A DNA stretch of 64,000 bases from Paraniabella hibiscisoli (GCF_022512515.1 NZ_JAKWBK010000001.1:3720001-3784000); one strand, 5' to 3'; numbered from the stretch's first letter, positions 21,557-30,831 are shown. Translations and numbers: made by a program. Notes: a model not told the origin generated them from the letters alone.

Positions 21557-22821
21557 ATGCAAAGAAGGAATTTTTTAAGATTATCATCATTATTAGGTTT
21601 AGCAGGCTCCATGCCTTTTACCAGTAACATAGCCGCACAAAAAGAAAACGCATCCTCTTTAGCAGCACCCGCCAATGACAGAGCCTATTGGGTTTCGCTT
21701 TTAGATAAGATAGCAACACCGGTATTGTTGAACATGAGTAAAGGTCAACTGCGAAAAAATATGCAGGTGGAGTATAGCGCTACATGGGACGGACGCAATA
21801 AGCAAGTGGCTTATATGGAAGCCTTTGGGCGTTTGATCGGCGGTATTGCTGCCTTCCTGGCCTTACCTGTTGACGGAACTGCTGAAGGTAAAGTACGTGC
21901 GCGATTATTAAAACAAACGCAGGAAAGTCTTGCTCATTCGGTAGATTCCCAAAGCCCGGATTATTTATTCTGGGGAGACGGAAAGACTACGCAGCCACTG
22001 GTAGATGCGGCACATATTGCCCAGGCTTTATTATACGCACCAGATGCACTGTGGAAGCCTTTGAGTGAAAAGACAAAGCAACAATTCATTCATGAGTTTA
22101 ATACTATTCGCCGTATTAAACCCTGGAACAATAACTGGGTGCTTTTTGCGGCCATGATCGAAACTTTTTTATTGAGTATTGGCCAACCCATTGATGAAGC
22201 GCGTATAGATAACGCTATTGATAAAATTAACAACTGGTATGTTGGAGATGGCTGGTATAATGACGGGGATCATTTTCATTTCGATCATTATAACGGGTAT
22301 GTGATCCACCCCATGCTGGTAGATGTGTTGCGGGTAAACGTTGCACATGGTCGTCGTACAGCAAAAGAATATGAGTCAGCATATAAAAGAATGCAACGAT
22401 ATGCTTCTTTCCAGGAACGTTATATTTCACCCGAGGGTACTTACCTGGTAGTTGGACGCTCTTCTACCTACAGAGTAGGCGCTTTTCAACCACTGGTTAA
22501 ATTAGCTTTAGAGCAAAAGCTACCTAAAGAAATTCAGCCGGCCCAGGTTCGTTGTGCGCTTACCAAAGTCATGAAGCGCATGTTCGTTCCCGCTACCTTT
22601 ACAAAAATGGATGGCTCACGCTAGGCCTCGTGGGAGATCAGCAAACAGATCTGGCAGATTATTATTCCAATACCGGAAGCATGTATGTAACTTCTCTGGT
22701 ATTTCTGTCATTGGGACTGCCTGCTACAGACTCCTTTTGGTCGGCTCCTTTTACTGAGTGGACCCAGTTAAAAGCATGGTCAGGCAAGCCGTTTCCAAAG
22801 GATTATGCTGTAGCTTACTAA
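21557..22821 (+). CDS. DUF2264-family exported protein, possibly a glucuronidase (frameshifted)
   Basis: About 421 residues after repair. I choose the start at 21557 because it begins with a twin-arginine signal (MQRRNFLRLSSLLGLAG); an ATG at 21548, directly after the GH20 stop, is the alternative. The body (YMEAFGRLIGGIAAFLALP, WNNNWVLFAAMIETFL, DGDHFHFDHYNGYVIHPML) matches the DUF2264 family, predicted as an (alpha/alpha)6 barrel. I recall that some relatives were described as exo-beta-glucuronidases (GH154), but I cannot confirm this one belongs there. One A is missing near 22607, giving a false stop before LGLVGDQQTDLADYYS. It lies between GH20 and an unknown gene, in the same orientation. 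Confidence 0.75.
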
Positions 22822-22875
22822 TCATTACAATCTTTATTTAGCTTTAATTGTTTTATAGAAAGTATTTTCTTGTTA

Positions 22876-22891
22876 TGTAAACTGTTTTACA
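22876..22891. promoter_or_regulatory. Inverted repeat TGTAAA-N4-TTTACA at the start of the unknown gene
   Basis: TGTAAA (22876-22881) and TTTACA (22886-22891) form a compact 16-bp dyad whose last base is the first base of the ATG at 22891. It may be an operator or a small start-codon hairpin. Confidence 0.35.
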
Positions 22892-23456
22892 TGCCGGCTG
22901 ACAACTCCGATATAGTTTTTAAAAAGGAACTGGTAAAAGCTTTAAATCAGTTAAAAGGAGATTGGGACAACCTGGAGGCCGCCGGCGTTATTCAACCTTT
23001 GCTGAGCGGGTACGATATGCCATCTTACATCATCGATTCCGGCATAATGGAAGAGCTGGGTATGATGGAGCGCAGGCATATTTATGTATCATTACAAAAA
23101 AATTATCGCCGGTAGAAACAAAAGATTACCGCATCAGTTTTCTTGCACAACCTAATGCGATATCCGGGGAGTTGATACCCTACCTGCAACTATTAGATCT
23201 TATCCTGCTTTTTCAACGGAGGGATGAGCCGGAGTACGGCCGCTTTATAACAGAATTAAAAAGGTTGATTAGTCGCTTAACCTACCATGAGCAAAAGCTG
23301 ATGATACAACTCGCGCGGAAGTACCCGGCAGCGGTAAGAGCTTGCCTTGGCTTTTTATTGGCAGGTATCAACCAGCTTACGCTATCTTCCAAAGCCCTGC
23401 AAACCCTGAATCCAGCTACGTTAAACCGGTATAAAAAAGAATACGCCTGGAGTTAA
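22891..23456 (+). CDS. Unknown protein between DUF2264 and amine oxidase (frameshifted)
   Basis: About 188 residues after adding one A to the run near 23097 (CAAAAAAATTATCG), which joins the N-terminal part (through HIYVSLQKK) to LSPVETKDYRISF. ATG at 22891 is preferred to the TTG at 22870 in the same frame. No signal peptide. The C-terminal half is helical and basic (FITELKRLISRLTYHEQKLMI). I do not recognise the family. It is separated by 69 bases from DUF2264 and 106 bases from the amine oxidase, all in one direction. That both halves stay open over 560 bases with one repair supports it as a real gene. Confidence 0.5.
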
Positions 23457-23534
23457 TAAGTTGCTTTCTCGTATACAACCGGTAATAGGTATGGGAGTAT
23501 CACTAATAATAGTGAGGATAAGACTGGGGAACTT

Positions 23535-23555
23535 GTTTCATTTTTGTAATGAAAC
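23535..23555 (+). promoter_or_regulatory. Hairpin just upstream of the amine oxidase start
   Basis: GTTTCAT (23535-23541) and ATGAAAC (23549-23555) form a 7-bp stem with a 7-base loop ending 7 bases before the ATG at 23563. It could be an operator or could limit translation initiation. Confidence 0.35.
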
Positions 23556-23562
23556 TTTTACC

Positions 23563-24918
23563 ATGATCTCACGTCGAAACTTTGTCAGAAAAACTGCTTT
23601 ACTCTCAGCAGGGCTTATTGTACAACACCAGGTAGGTACTATCGCCACAATCAGGAAAAGAACTGATGTCGTTTGTATCGGCGCCGGGTTGGCAGGCCTG
23701 TCAGCGGCTTATGCTCTGAAGCAAAAAGGTTATAAGGTGACCGTGCTGGAGTGCAGGGATAGAATTGGCGGACGGGTTTTTTCTCATCAAATGTCTGAGC
23801 AGTTGGTGATCGAACTGGGTGGCGAATGGGTAGGTAATTCTCATAGCCGTATACAGGAACTATGTAACCAGTTTAAACTGGACTTGATCAATAACCAAAT
23901 GGATACCCATCTGATTTATAAGGGTGATTATGCACCGGCGGGAACCTGGGGTTTTAGTGAGCCCTGGAGTAAGAAATGGGAACAGTTGCTGAAAGGTTAT
24001 GCTGACTTAACCGATAAAGATAAACAGCATTTAGATCAATATGATTGGTGGCGTTACCTGGTGAACAATGGCTGTGAGGGAAGGGACCTTGAAATAAGGG
24101 AATTGCTGGATAGCACGGATTTCGGCGAAAGTATTAGGCAGGTATCAGCCTTCTCTGCTCTTGCAGAATATGCGGAAAGCAGTGAGAAGAATGAAATGGA
24201 CTTGAAAATAAAAGGCGGCAATCAACAATTGGCCATGAGGCTGGCAGATGCTATTGGCCGGGAAAATATTATATTGAATTGTACCGTAACCCAGGTACAG
24301 CAAACTGACCAGGTAACAATTACCTGTACCAATGGAAAACAATTTACCGCAGACAAACTGATCTGCACGATCCCTGCTTTTGCTTTATCAAAAATTAACT
24401 GGAGCCCTGCATTGCCTGCTGAACAATTACAGGCCATCAACACACTACAATATGCCCGTATCAACAAACACGCGGTATTATTTGGGCAAAGGTTCTGGAA
24501 AGAAGATGGTTTTGATATGGTTACCGACCAGTTACCCCATTATTTCTATCATGCTACCAGGGGGCAGGCCGGCCCGGAAGGGGTGCTGATCTCCTATAGC
24601 ATAGGTGACAAAGCTGCCGTAGTAGCTAATCAGAGCAATGCTGTCAACGCCCGCGTAATTGCAGATACACTGCAGCCCTGTGTAAAGGATGCCGCATCAC
24701 TAATGCGGAAACAGGTAAACTATTACTGGGGTAATGATGACATATCCAAAGGTGCTTATGCTTTGTACGGACCAGGTCAATGGTTTACTTTGCGTCCGGT
24801 ACTCAGTCGCCCTTTTAAACATACCCATTTTGCCGGGGAGCATTTGGCCGATTGGCAGGGGTTTATGGAGGGCGCTATCAACACCGGTGAAGAAGCCGCT
24901 TCACAAATCATAGGTTAG
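23563..24918 (+). CDS. Tat-exported flavin-dependent amine oxidase
   Basis: A 451-residue intact FAD enzyme of the monoamine-oxidase family, which oxidises an amine to an imine with release of hydrogen peroxide. The start at 23563 gives a twin-arginine signal (MISRRNFVRKTALLSAG), used for proteins exported already folded with cofactor. The FAD-binding Rossmann motif CIGAGLAGLSAAYALKQKG begins at about residue 38, followed by LECRDRIGGRVFSH and the C-terminal FAD contact FAGEHLADWQGFMEGAINTG. The substrate is unknown; free amino sugars or polyamines are guesses. Its place between two GH20 enzymes in a PUL is unusual. It is one of few long genes here without a frame break. Confidence 0.85.
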   Translation: MISRRNFVRKTALLSAGLIVQHQVGTIATIRKRTDVVCIGAGLAGLSAAYALKQKGYKVTVLECRDRIGGRVFSHQMSEQLVIELGGEWVGNSHSRIQELCNQFKLDLINNQMDTHLIYKGDYAPAGTWGFSEPWSKKWEQLLKGYADLTDKDKQHLDQYDWWRYLVNNGCEGRDLEIRELLDSTDFGESIRQVSAFSALAEYAESSEKNEMDLKIKGGNQQLAMRLADAIGRENIILNCTVTQVQQTDQVTITCTNGKQFTADKLICTIPAFALSKINWSPALPAEQLQAINTLQYARINKHAVLFGQRFWKEDGFDMVTDQLPHYFYHATRGQAGPEGVLISYSIGDKAAVVANQSNAVNARVIADTLQPCVKDAASLMRKQVNYYWGNDDISKGAYALYGPGQWFTLRPVLSRPFKHTHFAGEHLADWQGFMEGAINTGEEAASQIIG

Positions 24919-25031
24919 CTATAATGCCGGTAGTAGGGCCGAACTATATCTGCAGAGCTTGAAGTTTTTGCGCAAACCTTTGCACAGTTTTTACAAAAGC
25001 AGAAGGCCTAATTTGCAGCAATTGCTTTATT

Positions 25032-27074
25032 ATGGCCAGACTCTTTATACAATTATGCCTGAAAATCGTATGTGTATCAGTAACCCTCGTTACAGGAATC
25101 AACATCATTCAGGCACAGTCAATTTCTATTATACCTCAGCCAGTCTTCGTACAAAAAGGAACCGGCAGTTTTCAGATCTTACCCGCAACTAAAATATTGT
25201 ATAATAAAGCAGCTGGTTCAACAGCTTCTTTCCTGTCAGAACTCCTGAGAAAGTCTACCGGGTATCGAATGCCGCTTGAAATAACAACGGCTCCCGGCAG
25301 CCAGCCAGCCATTTATCTGATCGTTAACGAAAGGTTTGCTGATACGACTACAGGCGCGTATAGCCTTGAAGTGAATTCGCGATCTATTGTAGCCGAAGCC
25401 AGGGGGCATGCAGGATTGTTTTATGCAATACAAAGTCTGCGCCAGCTACTTCCGACAGCAGTAGAAATCAGTAGTGTACAAAAAATACGGGTTGGTTAGT
25501 GCCTGCAGTTACCATTAAAGATGCTCCGCTTTACCAGTGGAGGGGTTATATGCAGGATGTGAGCCGTACCTTTTATAATGTAGATGTGATCAAAAAATAT
25601 ATGGACGTGATGGCCTTGTATAAGATGAATACATTGCATCTGCATCTAACCGATGATCAGGGCTGGCGGTTGGAGATAAAAAATATCCTGAACTTACTTC
25701 TCCCAAAACTACGGTATTTGATGTGCGTCATAAGCAACCGGCAGAGCGGAGCGGTTTTTATACCCAGGCGGATATAAAAGACCTGGTGAGTTATGCAGCG
25801 AAGCGACACATCACGATCGTTCCCGAAATTGATGTCCCGGGGCATTGCTGGCCGGTTATTCTCACGCATCCTGAGCTGGGTGTTAATAAAACCACGCAAC
25901 CCGACTATGTATTTCCTTTCCTCGATTCCTGGGGGTACTGGGGCTTCCAGTTTACGCCCAATCCTTTAGATCCAACCAAAGAAGAAGTGTATACTTTCCT
26001 CGATAACGTGTTTACGGAAGTAGCGCAGTTATTCCCATCTGCCTTTATTCATTTTGGCGGAGACGAAGTGGTGCACCGGCTTTGGGAGAATGAACCGCAC
26101 GTAAAAGCCTTTATGAAAGCTAAAGGCATGCAGAAGGTAGAGGAACTGCAAAGCTATTTTGTGCAGCGGGTAAGCGATATTATTGTGAAAAAGGAAAGCG
26201 ACCTATCGGGTGGAATGATATACTGGCAGATGCAGACCATCTTCCTAAATCCACCGCTATCATGTCCTGGCTGGGAGGAAAGGCTGTGGTTAAAGCTGCA
26301 CAAAACCAGTTTTATACCATTGCTACTCCGGCAGGGCCGCTTTACTTCGATATTCAGCAGTCATCAAGGCATGATGGTACGATGGCTGATTTAAATTACC
26401 AGGGGCCTAATACGATAGAAGCAGTATACAATTATGATCCCTCCGGCGGACTTACACAAGAGCAGAAAAAGTATGTACTCGGTGTACAAGCCAATATGTG
26501 GCCCGCTGTGCCACAGGAAGTGAAAGATATTAATGTACAGAATTTTCCCCGTTTGCTGGCTGTTTCAGAAATCGGTTGGGTGAAGCCTGAGGCTAAACAA
26601 CTAAGTGTATTCTTAAATAAAGTGCAGGACCATTTGCCGCGCCTGGACATCTTAAAAATCGATTACTTTAAACCCGGTGGCTATACAGTTGGCACCTGGT
26701 CGTCTCAACAGCTGGATACCGGTTTTACTACCCGCAAATGGGAGGTAACATCCAAAGTATATGCCAACGGCAGGATAACAGCGGGGTTCTTTTATACGGA
26801 GGGTGCGTCTTTTCTGAAAGTAAAAAATGTAAAGCTGATAGAAAACGAAAAGGTTATTGCAGAAGATAGGCATGAATCGCTGGCAGACAAGTTTCGAGGT
26901 ATTCCTTATAAAAAGAACATGTTCCTGTATTCTTTAAAAATCGATCACTACCAACCAGGGGCCCGTTATTTTCTGGTAGCCGATATCGCGGGCGCTACCG
27001 GCTTAGATTCTAAAGGTAATATCACCTTTAATCTCAGCCCTTATCAGCCGTTCAGATTTACAGAAGCTCATTAA
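25032..27074 (+). CDS. GH20 beta-N-acetylhexosaminidase 2 (three frameshifts)
   Basis: About 681 residues after repair, longer than GH20 1 because of a C-terminal beta-sandwich (about residues 560-680) resembling the carbohydrate-binding ends of larger GH20 enzymes. Signal peptide ends INIIQAQ; then the GH20b domain, and the barrel from YQWRGYMQDVSRTFYNVD with LHLHLTDDQGWRLEIK, IVPEIDVPGHCWPV and the catalytic Asp345-Glu346 in HFGGDEV. Single bases are missing near 25492, 25681 (A run) and 26195 (AAAAAGGAAAG, one G), each restoring family sequence (for example GKRPIGWNDIL). Last gene of PUL-1; downstream is a convergent small gene. Confidence 0.88.
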
Positions 27075-27086
27075 GATATTTTATCA

Positions 27087-27257
27087 CTATTCCTTCTTTT
27101 TGCGACTCCAGCCGGTTTGCATGTCTTCGTATGCTTTTTTACTAATGGTGGAGTCCTTTTTACTTCTGCTTACGCCTTTTTCTTTTCGGGCATTGATATT
27201 ATTGACCAGCGAATTTTTAACCCCCAGCTTATTAGTCGCACTTTTCGATTTTGCCAT
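27087..27257 (-). CDS. Small basic conserved protein (56 aa)
   Basis: A 56-residue protein read on the minus strand: MAKSKSATNKLGVKNSLVNN, then INARKEKGVSRSKKDSTISK, ending in a Trp-containing basic tail (GWSRKKKE). It has 15 Lys and 4 Arg and no signal or membrane segment. I recall similar short Lys/Ser-rich proteins in Bacteroidota with the SRSKKDSTISKKAY core, of unknown function; binding to nucleic acid or ribosome is a guess from charge. It is convergent with GH20 2 (12 bases apart). The opposite-strand frame at 27100-27294 is its shadow. Confidence 0.65.
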   Translation of the reverse strand: MAKSKSATNKLGVKNSLVNNINARKEKGVSRSKKDSTISKKAYEDMQTGWSRKKKE

Positions 27258-27363
27258 GTTTTTTTTGAATAGAAGGCAAATTATGTGCCTTTAAATATGC
27301 CTGGTAAAAAGCCGTTGCCGTAAAAAGAAGAGTAAATGGGTTAATGGATTGTTAGTGAAGATC

Positions 27364-28620
27364 CTACATGATCTCATAGGCATCCCAGAGATCTGCATCA
27401 TTTTTTCGCTCCTTCATCTGGCTCATAAAAATATCGGTGCCGTTGCAACGCAGGTTGATCATGCCGAACAATATTTTATTACCGGTAGCGGTAGACCGGG
27501 CCAGTTCGGTAGAATAAACCAGGGGCCGCTTACTTTTGGAGTATTTGCCGGCGCAACCTATCGCATCCGCCCTGGGGTGACTATACGCTTCATTGTCACC
27601 CGATGAGATAACGCTAGCATAGGGGTTTACCCATTGCATAAATTTTTCGGTGAAATCCGACGCCCCGTGGTGGCATGATTTAGCCACGTCTACTTCAAAC
27701 GGGTTGTTGGCACCGTATTTTGCCATCAGGTATTCCTGTGAAAGGGTATTTAGATCGCCTCCCAACAAAACGGTTCTGCCGCCAAAATTTAATTTGATCA
27801 CCAGGCTATGCCCGTTAATGGTTTTGCCATCATCTTTCCAATATATAAAACCCCTGCCATTGGGTATGTCTTCCATAAAGGGCGCCAGGACCTCCATATA
27901 AAAACGTTTGTCTTCGATCAATTTATCCAGTATAAAAGATCCCTGTTCATATCTTTTAACAGATGATACTCTTCCTTCGGTCTTGGCTTTTTGCAGTGCT
28001 TCTATAAAGTTTGAAATATCGCGGTTAAAAGGTTGCTGCTCATTAATGTTCAGCAGATCATTAAACACATGAGTAAGTATTGTTTTTCCCGATTGTTTTA
28101 TCGTATTGCCGAGGCCGGTACTGTAAGGATTGTCTTTGGTTGCAAACTTTAAAATACCGGGATGAATAAGGGTGCCAAATGTAAAGTTGGTGTCTTCTAA
28201 TATCTTAATAACGCCTTTGTAATGATCTGTATCGAAATGGCTGATGATCACATAGTCGATATGTATTTTTTGATGAGATTCCAGCAGGTACTTAAACTGC
28301 CATTTGCTTAAGTAGCTATACATATTGTTATTAGGTCCTGCATCGATCAGTATGCGGTACCGGCCAATCTCTATCAGTACGCCATCTCCCTGTCCTACAT
28401 CCAGGAAAAATATTTTCAGGCCCATATCTTCAGAAAGGTTCGTGGTATGTATCCATCCGTCCGGGCCCGCCGTGGCAACGCGATACCAGTCGCCCTGTTG
28501 TTCCAGTAAGGTTACATAAGTGCCCATCAATATTTTATTGATGATTTTTTTACCTTTATTATTGACCACCGATTCATATATGGGTGCAGCATTTTTAGCA
28601 GCGTATTTAAAAGAGCTCAT
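27364..28620 (-). CDS. SH3-domain metallo-beta-lactamase-fold hydrolase (ComEC-like)
   Basis: 418 residues, intact, no signal peptide. Residues 1-65 form a bacterial SH3-like module (GTYVTLLEQQGDWYRVAT, GWIHTTNL). From about residue 68 a metallo-beta-lactamase fold follows: FFLDVGQGDGVLIEIG, the metal motif at residues 128-133 (HFDTDH), then LLGGDLN, CHHGASDF and SSGDNEAYSHPR, which supply further metal ligands. The LDVGQGD start is typical of the ComEC/Rec2-type branch, which includes soluble nucleases and phosphodiesterases. The substrate cannot be told. Divergent from the 118-residue gene at 28722; it stands alone and is not obviously part of the PUL. Confidence 0.8.
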   Translation of the reverse strand: MSSFKYAAKNAAPIYESVVNNKGKKIINKILMGTYVTLLEQQGDWYRVATAGPDGWIHTTNLSEDMGLKIFFLDVGQGDGVLIEIGRYRILIDAGPNNNMYSYLSKWQFKYLLESHQKIHIDYVIISHFDTDHYKGVIKILEDTNFTFGTLIHPGILKFATKDNPYSTGLGNTIKQSGKTILTHVFNDLLNINEQQPFNRDISNFIEALQKAKTEGRVSSVKRYEQGSFILDKLIEDKRFYMEVLAPFMEDIPNGRGFIYWKDDGKTINGHSLVIKLNFGGRTVLLGGDLNTLSQEYLMAKYGANNPFEVDVAKSCHHGASDFTEKFMQWVNPYASVISSGDNEAYSHPRADAIGCAGKYSKSKRPLVYSTELARSTATGNKILFGMINLRCNGTDIFMSQMKERKNDADLWDAYEIM

Positions 28621-28683
28621 GATTGATTGGTTTAGTCACTATAAAGCTAGTCATTTGCCCGTTGCCAGGTAAATGGGAGAAAT

Positions 28684-28696
28684 CCCTAATTTAGGG
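28684..28696. promoter_or_regulatory. Dyad CCCTAA-T-TTAGGG upstream of the 28722 gene
   Basis: A perfect 6+6 inverted repeat with one central base, 25 bases before the start codon and in the gap between divergent genes. It could be an operator. No partner protein is identified. Confidence 0.3.
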
Positions 28697-28721
28697 GGTG
28701 ATATAATTAAAAGAATGGGGT

Positions 28722-29078
28722 ATGAAACGGTATAAATTTATTAAGACGGGAAAAGAATGGTATGTCGATTTGCCCGAGTACGTTGAGCAGGGTGGAAGTA
28801 TCGGTGATTTGCAGATGGTAGAAGGTGCTGATATGATGCTTGACCTGGTTGCCGGCAATGAAAATGAGGTGATGCTATATATAGGGACCGATGATTTTGA
28901 AGGTGCAGACCTGCTGGTACTAACAGAGAAATGTAACCCACTCAAAGGGGGCGGCTATTATTTTTTAGAAGAATACAATGGGGAGCCCATTAACATGAGG
29001 CTTTGGTTATGCCAGGTGACCGAGTTTGTATTTGGCGAAATTCCGGAGCAGATTTTCATTAGGAAAGCAGAAAACTAA
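28722..29078 (+). CDS. DUF6717-like small protein
   Basis: 118 residues, intact, no signal. The sequence pattern (KRYKFIKTGKEWYVDLPEY, GSIGDLQMVEGADMMLDL, INMRLWLCQVTEFVFG) agrees with my memory of DUF6717, a small cytosolic family of Bacteroidota with no assigned function. Nothing suggests an active site. It follows an AT-rich divergent gap and ends 149 bases before a convergent HxlR gene. The real-gene call is firm because of the good start, even codon use and conserved look; the family name is less sure. Confidence 0.65.
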   Translation: MKRYKFIKTGKEWYVDLPEYVEQGGSIGDLQMVEGADMMLDLVAGNENEVMLYIGTDDFEGADLLVLTEKCNPLKGGGYYFLEEYNGEPINMRLWLCQVTEFVFGEIPEQIFIRKAEN

Positions 29079-29227
29079 AAATGAATCCCTGTTTACTCAA
29101 TTCCCTTCGATTGGTAGGTGATATTTTCTAACTCATATTATGAAATATTTAGCAAAGGAGAAACTGGATGACAGGTAATTGAAATAATCAGGCATTATAT
29201 TATAAGCCGCTATCAATGCCTTCCATA

Positions 29228-29568
29228 TCAGGATTTTTGCAAAATGGTTTTACGATGCTTTTTTCCCCAGTCAATCATCGATTGTATAATGTCACCAAAT
29301 GTTTTGCAATAAGCAGTAGGCTCATAGTCAACCAAAACCGGTGTGTCGGCATAAACCGTTCTTTTTACCAGCTTGTTTAGTTCCATATCTTTTAATTCTT
29401 TAGATAACATACGCGTGGTAATGCCCGGTATGCTGCGCTCTATTTCGCGAAAACGCCTGTTGCCATTGCATAATGAGTTGATAACAGGTATGCGCCATTT
29501 GCCCCTATAAAATAAAGGGTGTCCTGCAGCGCTTTTAATTCCTCTTCCTGGTTTCGGGTAATTGCCAT
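29228..29568 (-). CDS. HxlR-family transcriptional regulator (frameshifted)
   Basis: About 113 residues after repair. The C-terminal part (MLSKELKDMELNKLVKRTVY onward) is typical HxlR winged-helix sequence; upstream in another frame is MAITRNQEEELKALQDTLYF, then IGGKWRIPVI and ITTRMLSKEL when one G is added to the GGGG run near 29505. The start is thus 29568, not the internal Met. It is divergent from an SDR gene 77 bases away, a common pairing in which the HxlR protein represses its neighbour. An inverted GGTATAC repeat lies in the shared control region. Confidence 0.75.
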
Positions 29569-29578
29569 AATCAATATT

Positions 29579-29613
29579 GGTATACTCTGTGATACTGGTT
29601 ACAAAAGTATACC
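29579..29613. promoter_or_regulatory. Inverted repeat GGTATAC / GTATACC between HxlR and SDR genes
   Basis: GGTATAC at 29579-29585 and GTATACC at 29607-29613, 21 bases apart, centred between the two divergent starts. Winged-helix dimers such as HxlR bind dyads of this kind, so this is the likely operator. Confidence 0.5.
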
Positions 29614-29623
29614 ATTAGCTCGA

Positions 29624-29631
29624 TAGCTTTG
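29624..29631 (+). promoter_or_regulatory. Putative Bacteroidota -7 element of the SDR promoter
   Basis: TAGCTTTG matches the TAnnTTTG -7 consensus, 14 bases before the SDR start codon. No good TTTG -33 box is seen, so a repressor-controlled or weak promoter is likely. Confidence 0.4.
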
Positions 29632-29645
29632 TAAAAAATTATACA

Positions 29646-30391
29646 ATGAACAATGCATTAAAAAACAAAGTAGCCGTAATTACAGGTGGCAATAGCGGTA
29701 TCGGCCTGGCCACGGCAAAAGAACTTGCGGCTCAGGAAGCGATCGTACTCATAACCGGAAGAAGAAGGGAAGCAATAGAAGCTGCCGCGGCAGAAACAGG
29801 CACGATCCCTTTTTTAGCCGACCAGGGGCTTTTAGAAGACATAAACGGGTTAAGTGACGAATTGCAAAAGCGATTTGGTAAAATTGATATCCTGTTTATC
29901 AACGCGGGTATCACCGGCTCTTTGGGACCGATAGCAGATGCTTCCGTTGAAAATTTTGATTCGGTAATGAATATCAATTTCAGAGGGGCCTATTTTACCT
30001 TAAGTAAATTGATCCCGCTGTTAAATGATGGCGCTTCGGTGGTGATCCTTTCGTCTATTGTGGCATCCACTTATCATCCCAATAGCTCTGTTTATCAGGC
30101 CAGTAAAGCTGCACTCAACTCTATAGCAAAAACTGCGGCTGCTGAGCTGGCACCCAGAAACATTCGGGTAAATATTATCAGTCCGGGCCCACATAAAACA
30201 GAAGTTATGAAAAAGTCGGGGCTGGATGCGGCAACGATGGAGCAGATCAATGATCAGCTGGTTAATAAGATCCCGCTGAAAAAATGGGAGATCCCGCAGA
30301 TATTGCAAAACTGGTTGCTTACCTGTCCGGGCCTCAGGCAGGTTTTATTACCGGATCTGAAATTATTGTGGATGGAGGAATGACATTATAA
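29646..30391 (+). CDS. Short-chain dehydrogenase/reductase (frameshifted near the end)
   Basis: Classical SDR of 248 residues after repair, a cytosolic NAD(P)-dependent oxidoreductase. Cofactor motif TGGNSGIG (residues 14-21), INAGI, catalytic Ser in VILSSIVA, and YQASK carrying Tyr and Lys, followed by VNIISPGP. One G is missing near 30288 (AAATGGGAGATC); restoring it gives KKWGDPADIAKLVAYLSG and the family ending TGSEIIVDGGMTL with the stop at 30389-30391. Substrate unknown. Divergent from the HxlR regulator. Confidence 0.85.
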
Positions 30392-30447
30392 CTTATGTTT
30401 CCGGCAGGAACGAGAGTAGGAGCACGGTCTCTTTCGGGACAATTTAC

Positions 30448-30831
30448 CTACAGGACTTTTATAGGCCGGTGATGTTCATTAATAGCAACGAGTGTGAAAA
30501 ATCCGGTAACAGCTTTCTCTCTTCCTTCTTCAAGCATTTTTTCACGAAATACATCTACCCGGATATGGACGCTGGTAGTGCCCACTTTTTCAACCCTGCC
30601 AACCAGTTCAATTAAAGAGGCAGCCGGAATGGGAAGTATAAACTCGGCTTGCTCAGCGCTTTTGATTACAAAACTTTTACGGGCAAATCGCGTGGCGGTC
30701 ATAAAGGCAGCCTCCGTCATCATTAGTAAAATCCTGCCGCCAAACATCGTGTTATGGTGGTTAGTGGTATCGGGAAAAACCGTTTTAAAAACATGAGTTT
30801 CCGATTGTGCTATCTTTTCTTCCAGTGTCAT
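30448..30831 (-). CDS. Hotdog-fold acyl-CoA thioesterase
   Basis: 127 residues, intact and cytosolic. It hydrolyses acyl-CoA to free acid and CoA. Family features of the YciA/acyl-CoA hydrolase group: FPDTTNHHNTMFGGRILLMM near the N-terminus (the NHHNTMFGG turn precedes the long hotdog helix), and IELVGRVEKVGTTSVHIRVDV in the central sheet. Convergent with the SDR gene, 56 bases apart, with no clear terminator between. Chain-length preference cannot be read from sequence. Confidence 0.85.
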   Translation of the reverse strand: MTLEEKIAQSETHVFKTVFPDTTNHHNTMFGGRILLMMTEAAFMTATRFARKSFVIKSAEQAEFILPIPAASLIELVGRVEKVGTTSVHIRVDVFREKMLEEGREKAVTGFFTLVAINEHHRPIKVL

